Positions 1 to 5,733 of a stretch of 6,485 bases of DNA are shown in pieces. The notes under the pieces were generated by a model. That model was not told the DNA's origin and did no database searches. It saw only the letters and a program-made list of their open reading frames with translations. The position numbers and the translations under genes were made by a program. This DNA comes from JBFGFG01 sp041627475. Its GTDB lineage: Bacteria; Actinomycetota; Nitriliruptoria; Nitriliruptorales; Nitriliruptoraceae. The DNA is taken from the NCBI GenBank assembly GCA_041627475.1, contig JBFKQZ010000184.1, positions 1 to 6,485 of the forward strand. Direction: 5' to 3'. Numbering within the stretch: the first letter of the stretch is position 1; every line of letters begins with the position of its first letter.

Positions 1-288
1 GAGGACGTGGAGGCGCTCGCCGTGATCCAGCGTCGGCTGCTCGCCAGCGCGGGTCGGTGGCTCGCGCCGGGTGGCCGGCTCGTCTACGCCGTGTGCACCA
101 GGACGGGGGCCGAGACCGAGGCCGTCGTGGAGGCAGCGACACCGGACGGCCTGGTCTGCACGGGCCACCGCCAGCTGCTGCCGGACACGGACGGCACCGA
201 CGGCATGTTCATCGCCACCTTCGAGCACCGTGAGACCGGCCGCACGGACGCCGACGGGCCCGTGGAGACGACTGCGGTGCTGCTCTGA
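1..288 (+). CDS. rsmB: 16S rRNA (cytosine-C5) methyltransferase RsmB, C-terminal fragment
   Basis: This is the last 95 residues of an RsmB/Fmu-type enzyme, cut by the left edge. RsmB uses S-adenosylmethionine to methylate C967 of 16S rRNA in the cytoplasm. What is visible is a helix, then APGGRLVYAVCT (visible residues 22-33), which matches motif VI of the NOL1/NOP2/sun family. The Cys in that motif is the family's catalytic nucleophile. Further on, LLPDTDGTDGMFIATFEHR matches the usual closing block (L-P-x-x-x-G-T-D-G-x-F-x-A). About 20 residues, acidic then hydrophobic, extend past that block. The N-terminal NusB-like RNA-binding domain, the SAM motifs and the other conserved Cys lie outside the window. 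In actinobacteria this gene commonly sits just before rpe, as it does here. The family call is firm; the choice of RsmB over a related m5C methyltransferase rests partly on the rpe/rib neighbourhood. Confidence 0.85.
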   Translation, partial: EDVEALAVIQRRLLASAGRWLAPGGRLVYAVCTRTGAETEAVVEAATPDGLVCTGHRQLLPDTDGTDGMFIATFEHRETGRTDADGPVETTAVLL

Positions 289-313
289 CCCGGCGGTCCC
301 CGGTCGTTAGGCT
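285..313 (+). promoter_or_regulatory. Possible promoter before rpe, overlapping the rsmB stop
   Basis: CTGACC (285-290) resembles a -35 box (4 of 6 to TTGACA). It is followed by exactly 17 nt and then TAGGCT (308-313), which keeps the T-A-N-N-N-T of a -10 box. Transcription would start near 320, about 20 nt before the rpe ATG. The -35 box includes the rsmB TGA. The hexamers are weak and such pairs arise by chance, so this is an inference. If correct, rpe and the rib genes have a promoter separate from rsmB. Confidence 0.35.
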
Positions 314-340
314 CCGAGGGACAGCGACCTGGACCCCCGG

Positions 341-1039
341 ATGGCAGCCCTTCCGCACGACCGGCTCGTGGCCCCCTCGATCCTGGCCGCGGACTTCGCC
401 GACCTCGCGGCCGAGGTCGCCTCGGTCGAGCCAGCGGTCCCGTGGCTGCACGTGGACGTGATGGACGGCCACTACGTGCCGAACCTGACGCTGGGTCCCG
501 ACACGGTGCGCGCGCTGCGGGCCCGGACCGACCGCCACCTCGACACCCACCTGATGGTCGCCGACCCACGCACGTGGGCGGAGCGCTTCCTCGAGGCCGG
601 GAGCGACTCGGTCACCTTCCACCTGCACACCGACCCCGACCCGGTCGACCTCGTGCACACGGTCCACGACCTCGGCGGCAAGGTCGGCGTCGCCATCCGG
701 CCGTCGGAACGGCTCGAGGAGGCCGCGGACGTGCTCGACGTCGTCGACATGGTCCTCGTCATGACCGTCGAGCCCGGCTTCGGTGGGCAGTCGTTCATCG
801 ACAGTGCGCTCGACACCGTGCTGGAGGCCGACGAGGTCCGGCGCACGAACGGCTGGACGTGGCGACTCGAGGTCGACGGCGGGGTCGACCCGACCACCGT
901 CCGTGGCTGCGCGCGCAACGGGGCCGACACCTTCGTCGCCGGCTCGTCGGTCTTCCGCAACGACGACCGCGTGGCAGCCGTGCGCGAGATCCTCGCCGCC
1001 GCAGAGGACGCCGTCCAGGAGACCGGGGTCGCTCGATGA
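341..1039 (+). CDS. rpe: Ribulose-phosphate 3-epimerase
   Basis: Rpe interconverts D-ribulose 5-phosphate and D-xylulose 5-phosphate in the pentose phosphate pathway, as a cytoplasmic metal-dependent TIM barrel. The 232-residue length is normal. Visible motifs are APSILAADF (11-19), HVDVMDGHYVPNLTLGP (37-53), THLMV (69-73), the signature MTVEPGFGGQSF (141-152), EVDGGV (177-182) and AGSSVF near the C terminus. The four expected metal ligands are all present: H37, D39, H70 and D179, with D39 and D179 also the acid/base pair of the family. The ATG at 341 is the first standard start after an in-frame TAG at 308. It lacks a well-spaced ribosome site: GAGGGA at 316-321 is 20 nt away but 7 nt from an in-frame CTG at 329, which would add only four residues. 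Its substrate ribulose 5-phosphate also feeds the RibB domain encoded downstream, a plausible reason for co-location. Confidence 0.96.
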   Translation: MAALPHDRLVAPSILAADFADLAAEVASVEPAVPWLHVDVMDGHYVPNLTLGPDTVRALRARTDRHLDTHLMVADPRTWAERFLEAGSDSVTFHLHTDPDPVDLVHTVHDLGGKVGVAIRPSERLEEAADVLDVVDMVLVMTVEPGFGGQSFIDSALDTVLEADEVRRTNGWTWRLEVDGGVDPTTVRGCARNGADTFVAGSSVFRNDDRVAAVREILAAAEDAVQETGVAR

Positions 1040-1983
1040 GCGAGATGACGGCGACGATCCTCCTCGCGGACGACGACCCCGACATCCGGATGTTCCTCGA
1101 GGTGACCCTGAGCATCGCCGGGTTCACCGTCCACGCCGCCGAGGACGGGATCCAGGCCGTCGACCTGGCCCGCGAGGTCGAGCCCGACCTGTTGCTGCTC
1201 GACGTCATGATGCCCCGCATGGACGGGCTCGAGGCGACGCGCCAGCTGCGCAACGACCCCCGCACGAGCGACATCCCGATCATCCTCGTCACGGCCAAGG
1301 CGATGGGGATGGACAAGGTCGTCGGGCTGCAGGAGGGGGCTGACGACTACGTGACCAAGCCGTTCGACCCCGACGAGCTCGTCGCCCGGATCCAGGCGGC
1401 CCTGCGTCGCGCCTCGGCGATGCGGCAGGTCTCGCCGCTGTCGGGGCTGCCGGGCAACACCCGCATCGAGGCCGAACTCGAGCGACGGGTCGCCACCGGG
1501 GGCCACTTCGCGCTGCTGTACTGCGACCTGAACAAGTTCAAGGCCTACAACGACTACTACGGCTTCATGCAGGGTGACAAGCTGCTCAAGGCGTACGCCG
1601 AGTTGCTGACCGACACGGTCAACGACGTCACGCCCGAGGACGGCTTCGTGGGTCACGTCGGCGGTGACGACTTCGTCATCGTCACCGGGTACGAGGACCA
1701 CGAGGGACTCGCCGAGGCGCTGTGTCGACGTTTCGACCAGATGGCGCCGTCGTTCTACGCCGAGGAGGACCGTGCCCGCGGGTTCATCGAGATCGAGAAC
1801 CGGCGCGGCATCGTCGAGCAGTTCGGCTTCGTCGCCCTCGACATCGGCATCGCCCACACCGGGACGGGACCGTTCGAGCACCCGGGCCAGGTCGTGTCGA
1901 TCGCGACGGAGATGAAGCACGTGGCCAAGATGCGCAGCGACGGCACCTCCAACCACGCGACCGACCGGCGGTCCCGGCCGTAG
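1036..1983 (+). CDS. Response regulator with C-terminal variant GGDEF (GGDDF) domain
   Basis: This 315-residue soluble signalling protein has a receiver domain at about residues 6-125. The acidic pocket is D12/D13, the phosphoacceptor is D56 in LLLLDVMMPRMDG, the switch Thr is T86 and the conserved Lys is K108 in KPF. A short linker leads to a GGDEF-type domain at about 134-305, with LSGLPGN (135-141), YCDLNKFKAYND (162-173), GD (180-181) and GGDDF (209-213). In canonical diguanylate cyclases the signature is GG(D/E)EF; here the fourth position is Asp. No RxxD product-inhibition site precedes it, and the usual Arg two residues before the motif is Gly206. D164, the family's first metal ligand, is kept. 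No transmembrane or DNA-binding segment is seen. The ATG overlaps the rpe stop as ATGA, with AGGAGA at 1017-1022 as a rather distant ribosome site; M4 is an alternative start. The gene ends 2 nt before ribD. Cyclase activity is possible but unproven. No partner kinase is in view. Confidence 0.88.
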   Translation: MSEMTATILLADDDPDIRMFLEVTLSIAGFTVHAAEDGIQAVDLAREVEPDLLLLDVMMPRMDGLEATRQLRNDPRTSDIPIILVTAKAMGMDKVVGLQEGADDYVTKPFDPDELVARIQAALRRASAMRQVSPLSGLPGNTRIEAELERRVATGGHFALLYCDLNKFKAYNDYYGFMQGDKLLKAYAELLTDTVNDVTPEDGFVGHVGGDDFVIVTGYEDHEGLAEALCRRFDQMAPSFYAEEDRARGFIEIENRRGIVEQFGFVALDIGIAHTGTGPFEHPGQVVSIATEMKHVAKMRSDGTSNHATDRRSRP

Positions 1984-1985
1984 CC

Positions 1986-3032
1986 GTGGGCAGCGACGAC
2001 CGGCGCCACCTCACACGCGCGTGGGCGCTCGCGGGGCGGGGTGCGTCGACGACACTGCCGAACCCGCCCGTCGGCTGTGTCCTGGTCGCGGACGGCGTCG
2101 TCGTGGGGGAGGGGTGGCACGAGCGTGCCGGCGGCCCGCACGCCGAGGTGGTCGCCCTCGCCGCGGCGGGGGACCGCGCCGCCGGTGCCACGGCGTACGT
2201 GACGCTCGAGCCGTGCGACCACACCGGCCGGACCGGTCCGTGCTCGCTCGCGCTCCTCGATGCCGGCGTGCGGCGCGTCGTCGCGGCGCGTCGCGACCCG
2301 GTCGAGGGGCACGGGGGCGGCCTGGAGCGCCTCGCCGCGGCCGGGGTCGCCGTCGAGGTGACGGGTCTGGACGGCTGGGGGGACGCACTGCTCCACACGT
2401 GGCTGCGGACGGTCGCGGTGCAGCGCCCGTGGGTGACGCTCAAGCTCGCGGTCGACGGCACCGGCAGCACCGTCCCGACCGACGGGCGCTGGATCACCGG
2501 CCCTGCGGCGCGGGCCGCCGTGCACGCCCAGCGGGCGCGCCACGACGCTGTTTTGGTCGGCGTCGGCACGGTCCTCGCCGACGACCCGCGGCTGGACGTG
2601 CGCGACGCACCACTCGTGGAGGGGCAGCCACGCCCGGTGGTGCTCGACTCGACGGGCCGGACGCCGCCCGGGGCGACCGTCGTCGCACGGCGTGCGGTCG
2701 TCGTCACGACCGACCGCGCTCCCGCCGTGCGCGTCGGTGCGCTGGAGGAGGCCGGTGCCGAGGTCGTGGTGGTCGGTGCCGTCGCGGGTCGTGTCGACCT
2801 GCACGCCGCGCTGGCGGCACTGCAGGACCGCGGCCTGCACGCGCTGTACGCCGAACCCGGCGAGCAGCTCGCGACGGCGCTGGTCACCGCGGGGCTCGTC
2901 GACGAGTTCGTGGTCCACCGCGGCGGCGGGGTCGGCGACGGCTGGCCGCAGGCGTGGCGTGCGGGTGAGTGGCGGGTCGTGCGGGGTCGTCGCCTCGGTG
3001 ATGACGTGGAGGTCGTGGGGCGCCCGGAGTGA
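1986..3032 (+). CDS. ribD: Bifunctional pyrimidine deaminase/reductase RibD
   Basis: RibD deaminates 2,5-diamino-6-ribosylamino-pyrimidinone phosphate, then reduces its ribosyl side chain with NADPH. These are the second and third steps of the pyrimidine branch of riboflavin synthesis. The 348 residues form a cytidine-deaminase-like half (about 5-145) and a DHFR-like reductase half (about 149-345). The deaminase motifs are intact: PNPPVGCVLV (25-34), HAE (52-54; zinc ligand H52, catalytic E54) and PC-x8-C (C77 and C86 as zinc ligands). The reductase half has KLAV (153-156), RWITG (168-172), VGVGTVLADDP and GLVDE. Three points diverge: the usual KLA-x-SLDG block is two residues short, the usual EGG/EAG is EPG (290-292), and the aPxxxG block is GGGVGDG. 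The GTG start is 2 nt after the preceding TAG, with only a weak ribosome site (GGCGGT, 1968-1973), so translational coupling is likely. Confidence 0.93.
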   Translation: MGSDDRRHLTRAWALAGRGASTTLPNPPVGCVLVADGVVVGEGWHERAGGPHAEVVALAAAGDRAAGATAYVTLEPCDHTGRTGPCSLALLDAGVRRVVAARRDPVEGHGGGLERLAAAGVAVEVTGLDGWGDALLHTWLRTVAVQRPWVTLKLAVDGTGSTVPTDGRWITGPAARAAVHAQRARHDAVLVGVGTVLADDPRLDVRDAPLVEGQPRPVVLDSTGRTPPGATVVARRAVVVTTDRAPAVRVGALEEAGAEVVVVGAVAGRVDLHAALAALQDRGLHALYAEPGEQLATALVTAGLVDEFVVHRGGGVGDGWPQAWRAGEWRVVRGRRLGDDVEVVGRPE

Positions 3033-3060
3033 CCGGTCGGCGCCCTCGATGCCGGACCGG
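3033..3060 (+). promoter_or_regulatory. Intercistronic hairpin directly after ribD
   Basis: CCGGTCGGC (3033-3041) pairs with GCCGGACCGG (3051-3060), giving nine base pairs with one bulged base around a 9-nt loop. The left arm begins at the base after the ribD stop codon. No U-tract follows, so it is not a classical terminator; attenuation, RNA processing or 3'-end protection are alternatives. A second small stem, GTGCG/CGCAC (3081-3085 with 3095-3099), lies just before the ribE ribosome site. The hairpin is seen in the sequence; its function is inferred. Chance GC-rich pairing is possible. Confidence 0.35.
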
Positions 3061-3099
3061 CCCGCGCGCTGCGGCACACTGTGCGTCCCACCAGCGCAC

Positions 3100-3104
3100 G
3101 AGGA
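3100..3104 (+). promoter_or_regulatory. Ribosome binding site of ribE
   Basis: GAGGA lies 7 nt before the GTG at 3112. Together with the N-terminal MFTGIVEE motif, which marks the true start of riboflavin synthases, it settles the start against longer in-frame possibilities upstream. Confidence 0.75.
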
Positions 3105-3111
3105 CCTGCAC

Positions 3112-3750
3112 GTGTTCACCGGCATCGTCGAGGAGATCGGCACCGTCGCGGCGGTCGACCGTGTCGCCGCGGACCGCGTGACCCTCACGATCGACTGCAC
3201 CACGGTCGTCGAGGACGCGCTGCTCGGTGCCTCGATCTCCGTCGACGGTTGCTGCCTCACCGTGACCTCGCTGCCCGAGGGCGGCGGCTTCACCGCGGAC
3301 CTCATGGACGAGACACTCGCCCGGACGTCGTTGGGGGCGCTGGAGGTCGGCGACAGCGTCAACCTCGAACGGGCGATGCGCCTGGGTGACCGCCTCGGCG
3401 GCCACCTCGTGCAGGGCCACGTCGACGCGACCGGCGAGGTGCTCGAGCGCGTCGAGCAGCCCGGCACCGTGTTCATGCGCTTCTCCGCACCGCCGGAGGT
3501 CGCCCGCTACCTCGTCCCCAAGGGGTCGGTGACGATCGCCGGCACCAGCCTGACCGTCGTCGACGTGGCCGATGCCGAGGACGGCACGGCGACGTTCCGC
3601 GTGGGCCTGATCCCGCACACCCTCGAGGTGACGACGTGGGGTGACCTGGCCGTGGGCGATCGCGTCAACCTCGAGGCCGATGCGATGGCCAAGTACGCCG
3701 ACCGGCTGCTGGCCGGCGGCACCACCTCGCCGTACGCACCGCAGAGCTGA
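3112..3750 (+). CDS. ribE: Riboflavin synthase, alpha subunit
   Basis: This enzyme dismutates two molecules of 6,7-dimethyl-8-ribityllumazine into riboflavin and the diaminopyrimidine that RibH reuses. It is a homotrimer with two lumazine-binding barrels per chain, 212 residues long as is typical. Barrel 1 begins MFTGIVEEIG and contains SVDGCCLTVT (43-52, with the C47/C48 pair conserved in the family) and FTADLMDETLARTSLG (60-75). The junction carries GGHLVQGHVD (96-105) with H98 and H103. Barrel 2 contains PKGSVTIAGTSLTVVDV, IPHTLEVTTW and VNLEADAMAKYADRLL. In barrel 2 the common D-G-V-S-L-T-V motif reads A-G-T-S-L-T-V, a mild variation. Start is GTG with a good ribosome site. The 79-nt gap after ribD is the longest inside the rib cluster and holds hairpins plus a very weak promoter-like pair (CGGACC 3053-3058, CACACT 3075-3080). 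The symbol ribC is used for this gene in some species. Confidence 0.96.
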   Translation: MFTGIVEEIGTVAAVDRVAADRVTLTIDCTTVVEDALLGASISVDGCCLTVTSLPEGGGFTADLMDETLARTSLGALEVGDSVNLERAMRLGDRLGGHLVQGHVDATGEVLERVEQPGTVFMRFSAPPEVARYLVPKGSVTIAGTSLTVVDVADAEDGTATFRVGLIPHTLEVTTWGDLAVGDRVNLEADAMAKYADRLLAGGTTSPYAPQS

Positions 3751-3756
3751 AGGAGG
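3750..3756 (+). promoter_or_regulatory. Strong ribosome binding site of ribBA
   Basis: AAGGAGG, a perfect match to the anti-Shine-Dalgarno, begins on the last base of the ribE stop codon and is 5 nt from the GTG at 3762. It is the strongest ribosome site in the window and fixes the ribBA start. Confidence 0.85.
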
Positions 3757-3761
3757 CACCC

Positions 3762-5180
3762 GTGGCCGAGTTCGCAACGATCCCCGACGCCATCGAGGCG
3801 ATCCGTCGTGGTGAGATCGTCGTCGTGGTCGACGACGAGGACCGCGAGAACGAGGGCGACCTCGTCATGGCGGCCGAGAAGGCGACCCCCGAGACACTCG
3901 GCTTCTTCGTCAAGCACACCTCCGGCGTGATCTGCGCCCCGATGCTCGGCGAGGACCTGGACCGACTCCGGGTCCCGCTGATGGTCGTCGACAACGAGGA
4001 CCCCAAGGGCACCGCCTACACCGTCTCGGTCGACGCGACCGAGGGCGTGTCGACCGGGATCTCCGCTGCCGACCGGGCGCGCACGGCCCAGGTCCTGGCC
4101 TCGCCCGACTCGACGCCCGCAGACGTGACGCGTCCGGGCCACCTGTTCCCCCTGCGCTACAACCCCGGCGGCGTCCTGCGCCGTCCCGGCCACACCGAGG
4201 CATCGGTCGACCTCGCGATGCTCGCCGGCCTGCGCCCGACCGCACTGATCGCCGAGCTCGTCAACGACGACGGCTCGATGCAGCGCCTGCCGCAGCTCGA
4301 GCAGTTCTGCGACGAGCACGACCTCCTGCTGGTCACGATCGCCGACCTCGTCGAGTACCGCCGTGAGCGCGAGTCGCTGGTCGAGCGCGTCGCGGAGGCA
4401 CGGGTGCCCACGCCCTACGGCGAGTGGCGCATGATCGGCTACCGCTCCACGGCCGACGGCACCGAGTCGGTGGCCATGGTGCTCGGGGATCCGGCCGGCA
4501 AGGACGACGTGCTGGTCCGCATGCACTCGGAGTGCCTGACCGGTGACGTGTTCCGGTCACTGCGCTGCGACTGCGGACCGCAGCTGGACCTGGCGATGGC
4601 CCGCATCGCCGACGAGGGCGAGGGCGTCATCGTCTACCTGCGTGGGCACGAGGGCCGTGGGATCGGTCTGCTCCACAAGCTGCAGGCGTACCAGTTGCAG
4701 GACGAGGGCCAGGACACCGTCGACGCCAACCTCGCGCTCGGACTGCCGGCCGACGCCCGTGACTACGGCACCGGTGCGATGATCCTCGTCGACCTCGGCC
4801 TGTCCACGCTGCGCCTGCTGACGAACAACCCGGCCAAGCGCGCGGCGCTGCCCGGCTTCGGGTTGTCGATCACCGAGCGGGTCGGCATCGAGGTCACGCC
4901 CACGGCCGACAACGAGGACTACCTCCAGACCAAGGCCGAGCGCATGGGCCACACACTCTCGGGTGACGGCACGGCCGTCTCGACGGGCGTGGGCGACATC
5001 GCCCGGCAGCGCGACAGCGCACCGGCCAGGGTGGAGGTGCCGCAGCGCATCGCGATGGCCCCGCGCCCCGAGGAGGTCGACCGCGGGGGCGCCAGCCGCA
5101 CGGGCGACGGGCCCGGTGCCGCTGGCCCCGGTCGCGACGACCGGGCACCATCGTCGGACGACCACCAGGAGACAGCGTGA
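3762..5180 (+). CDS. ribBA: RibBA: DHBP synthase / GTP cyclohydrolase II, with long C-terminal tail
   Basis: This bifunctional enzyme starts both branches of riboflavin synthesis. The RibB half (about 5-205) converts ribulose 5-phosphate to 3,4-dihydroxy-2-butanone 4-phosphate and formate. It shows DDEDRENEGD (24-33), GISAADRA, RPGHLFPL, GHTEA and NDDGSM. The RibA half (about 210-399) opens GTP to the diaminopyrimidine. It shows RMHSECLTGDVF (253-264), zinc ligands C258, C269 and C271, RGHEGRGIGL (294-303), RDYG and LLTNNPAK. Both active sites look complete. Q is replaced by M340 in the usual G-A-Q-I-L motif. The GHEGRG form and nearby sequence resemble mycobacterial RibA. The catalytic core ends near MGHTL (395-399). 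Residues 400-472 are a Gly/Ala/Asp/Arg/Pro-rich, probably disordered extension with no motif I recognise. The stop overlaps the ribH start as GTGA, so the two are likely translationally coupled. Confidence 0.96.
   Translation: MAEFATIPDAIEAIRRGEIVVVVDDEDRENEGDLVMAAEKATPETLGFFVKHTSGVICAPMLGEDLDRLRVPLMVVDNEDPKGTAYTVSVDATEGVSTGISAADRARTAQVLASPDSTPADVTRPGHLFPLRYNPGGVLRRPGHTEASVDLAMLAGLRPTALIAELVNDDGSMQRLPQLEQFCDEHDLLLVTIADLVEYRRERESLVERVAEARVPTPYGEWRMIGYRSTADGTESVAMVLGDPAGKDDVLVRMHSECLTGDVFRSLRCDCGPQLDLAMARIADEGEGVIVYLRGHEGRGIGLLHKLQAYQLQDEGQDTVDANLALGLPADARDYGTGAMILVDLGLSTLRLLTNNPAKRAALPGFGLSITERVGIEVTPTADNEDYLQTKAERMGHTLSGDGTAVSTGVGDIARQRDSAPARVEVPQRIAMAPRPEEVDRGGASRTGDGPGAAGPGRDDRAPSSDDHQETA
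5115..5149 (+). other. GC-rich hairpin inside the 3' end of ribBA
   Basis: CCCGGTCG (5127-5134) and CGACCGGG (5138-5145) form a perfect 8-bp stem with a 3-nt loop. GGTGCC (5115-5120) can also pair with GGCACC (5144-5149), competing for two bases of the inner stem. The element lies within the codons for the RibBA tail, ending 17 nt before the ribH ribosome site. It may influence coupling or RNA processing, or may be a by-product of base composition. Confidence 0.3.
5167..5171 (+). promoter_or_regulatory. Ribosome binding site of ribH
   Basis: AGGAG lies 5 nt before the GTG at 5177, inside the last codons of ribBA. It supports the overlapping GTGA start, so ribH can be read by ribosomes finishing ribBA as well as by direct initiation. 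Confidence 0.75.
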
Positions 5181-5659
5181 ACCCCGAGGTCCCCGTCCAC
5201 ACCGGCCAGCTCGACGCCGGCGGCCTGCGCATCGCCGTCGTGGCCTCCCGCTTCAACGAGGCCGTCGTCGACCGCCTCGTCGACGGTGCCGTCGACACGC
5301 TGGTCCGCCACGGTGCCGACCCCGCCGACATCTCGGTGAGCTGGGTCCCCGGCGCCTGGGAGCTGCCCGTCGTGGCACGCGCCCACGCTGCCGCCGGGAC
5401 GGTCGACGCGATCGTCGCCCTCGGTGCGGTCGTCCGGGGCCAGACCCCGCACTTCGACTACGTCGCCGGCGAGGCTGCGTCCGGTTGCGCCGCGGTGCAG
5501 CGGGAGTTCGGCATCCCCGTCGCGTTCGGCGTCCTGACGACCGACGACTGGGACCAGGCCCAGGCCCGCGCCGGCGGCAAGTTCGGCAACAAGGGTGCCG
5601 AGGCCGCGATCAGCGCGGTCGAGACGGCCAACCTCCTCAAGGACCTCGCCGGTCGTTGA
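5177..5659 (+). CDS. ribH: 6,7-dimethyl-8-ribityllumazine synthase
   Basis: RibH condenses 5-amino-6-ribitylamino-uracil with dihydroxybutanone phosphate to give lumazine, the substrate of RibE. Family members assemble as pentamers or 60-subunit icosahedral shells. The 160-residue length is normal. Visible motifs are VVASRFNE (21-28), with F26 and N27 at the substrate pocket, VPGAWELP (57-64), ALGAVVRGQTPHFDYV (81-96) with H92 at the position of the family's catalytic His, FGVLTTDDWDQA (117-128), and RAGGKFGNKGAEAA (131-144). R131 is the expected phosphate-contact Arg. The GTG start overlaps the ribBA stop by 4 nt and has a good ribosome site. It is the last gene of the cluster; a hairpin follows 14 nt after the stop. 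The sequence does not reveal whether it forms pentamers or shells. Confidence 0.97.
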   Translation: MNPEVPVHTGQLDAGGLRIAVVASRFNEAVVDRLVDGAVDTLVRHGADPADISVSWVPGAWELPVVARAHAAAGTVDAIVALGAVVRGQTPHFDYVAGEAASGCAAVQREFGIPVAFGVLTTDDWDQAQARAGGKFGNKGAEAAISAVETANLLKDLAGR

Positions 5660-5673
5660 GCCCGCTGTGGCCG

Positions 5674-5703
5674 TCACCCGTCGCCTCCTCGTGCGGCGGG
5701 TGA
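5674..5703 (+). terminator. Hairpin terminator after ribH
   Basis: TCACCCGTCGC (5674-5684) pairs with GCGGCGGGTGA (5693-5703), giving an 11-bp stem with one G-U pair and an 8-nt loop, starting 14 nt after the ribH stop. No T-run follows. Strong stems without U-tracts are commonly proposed as terminators in high-GC actinobacteria, and the position at the end of the operon fits. On the minus strand it is an equivalent hairpin. Confidence 0.6.
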
Positions 5704-5733
5704 GATCGGCTGCGCGGTCCCGCTGCGGATGAC

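Noticed and set aside
472..1956. A 494-codon open frame on the minus strand opposite rpe and the receiver gene
   Set aside because: It mirrors well-motifed plus-strand genes, has Arg/Val/Asp-rich composition typical of antisense GC-rich frames, and shows no family motif.
2530..2554. AGCG/CGCT stem followed by TTTT inside ribD, resembling a terminator
   Set aside because: The stem has only four outer pairs, the T-run is short, and the frame continues through conserved reductase motifs, so an internal terminator is unlikely.
1986..3032. ribD as a pseudogene
   Set aside because: The frame is intact at normal length with a complete deaminase site; substitutions in the reductase half are divergence, not breakage.
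3033..3111. FMN riboswitch before ribE
   Set aside because: The gap is too short for the RFN element and its conserved blocks are not seen; no other gap in the cluster is longer than a few dozen bases.
1755..3476. A 573-codon open frame on the minus strand spanning ribD and most of ribE
   Set aside because: It crosses two clear plus-strand genes and their gap, with low-complexity Arg/Thr/Ser/Pro composition and no recognisable domain; it is a GC-driven shadow.
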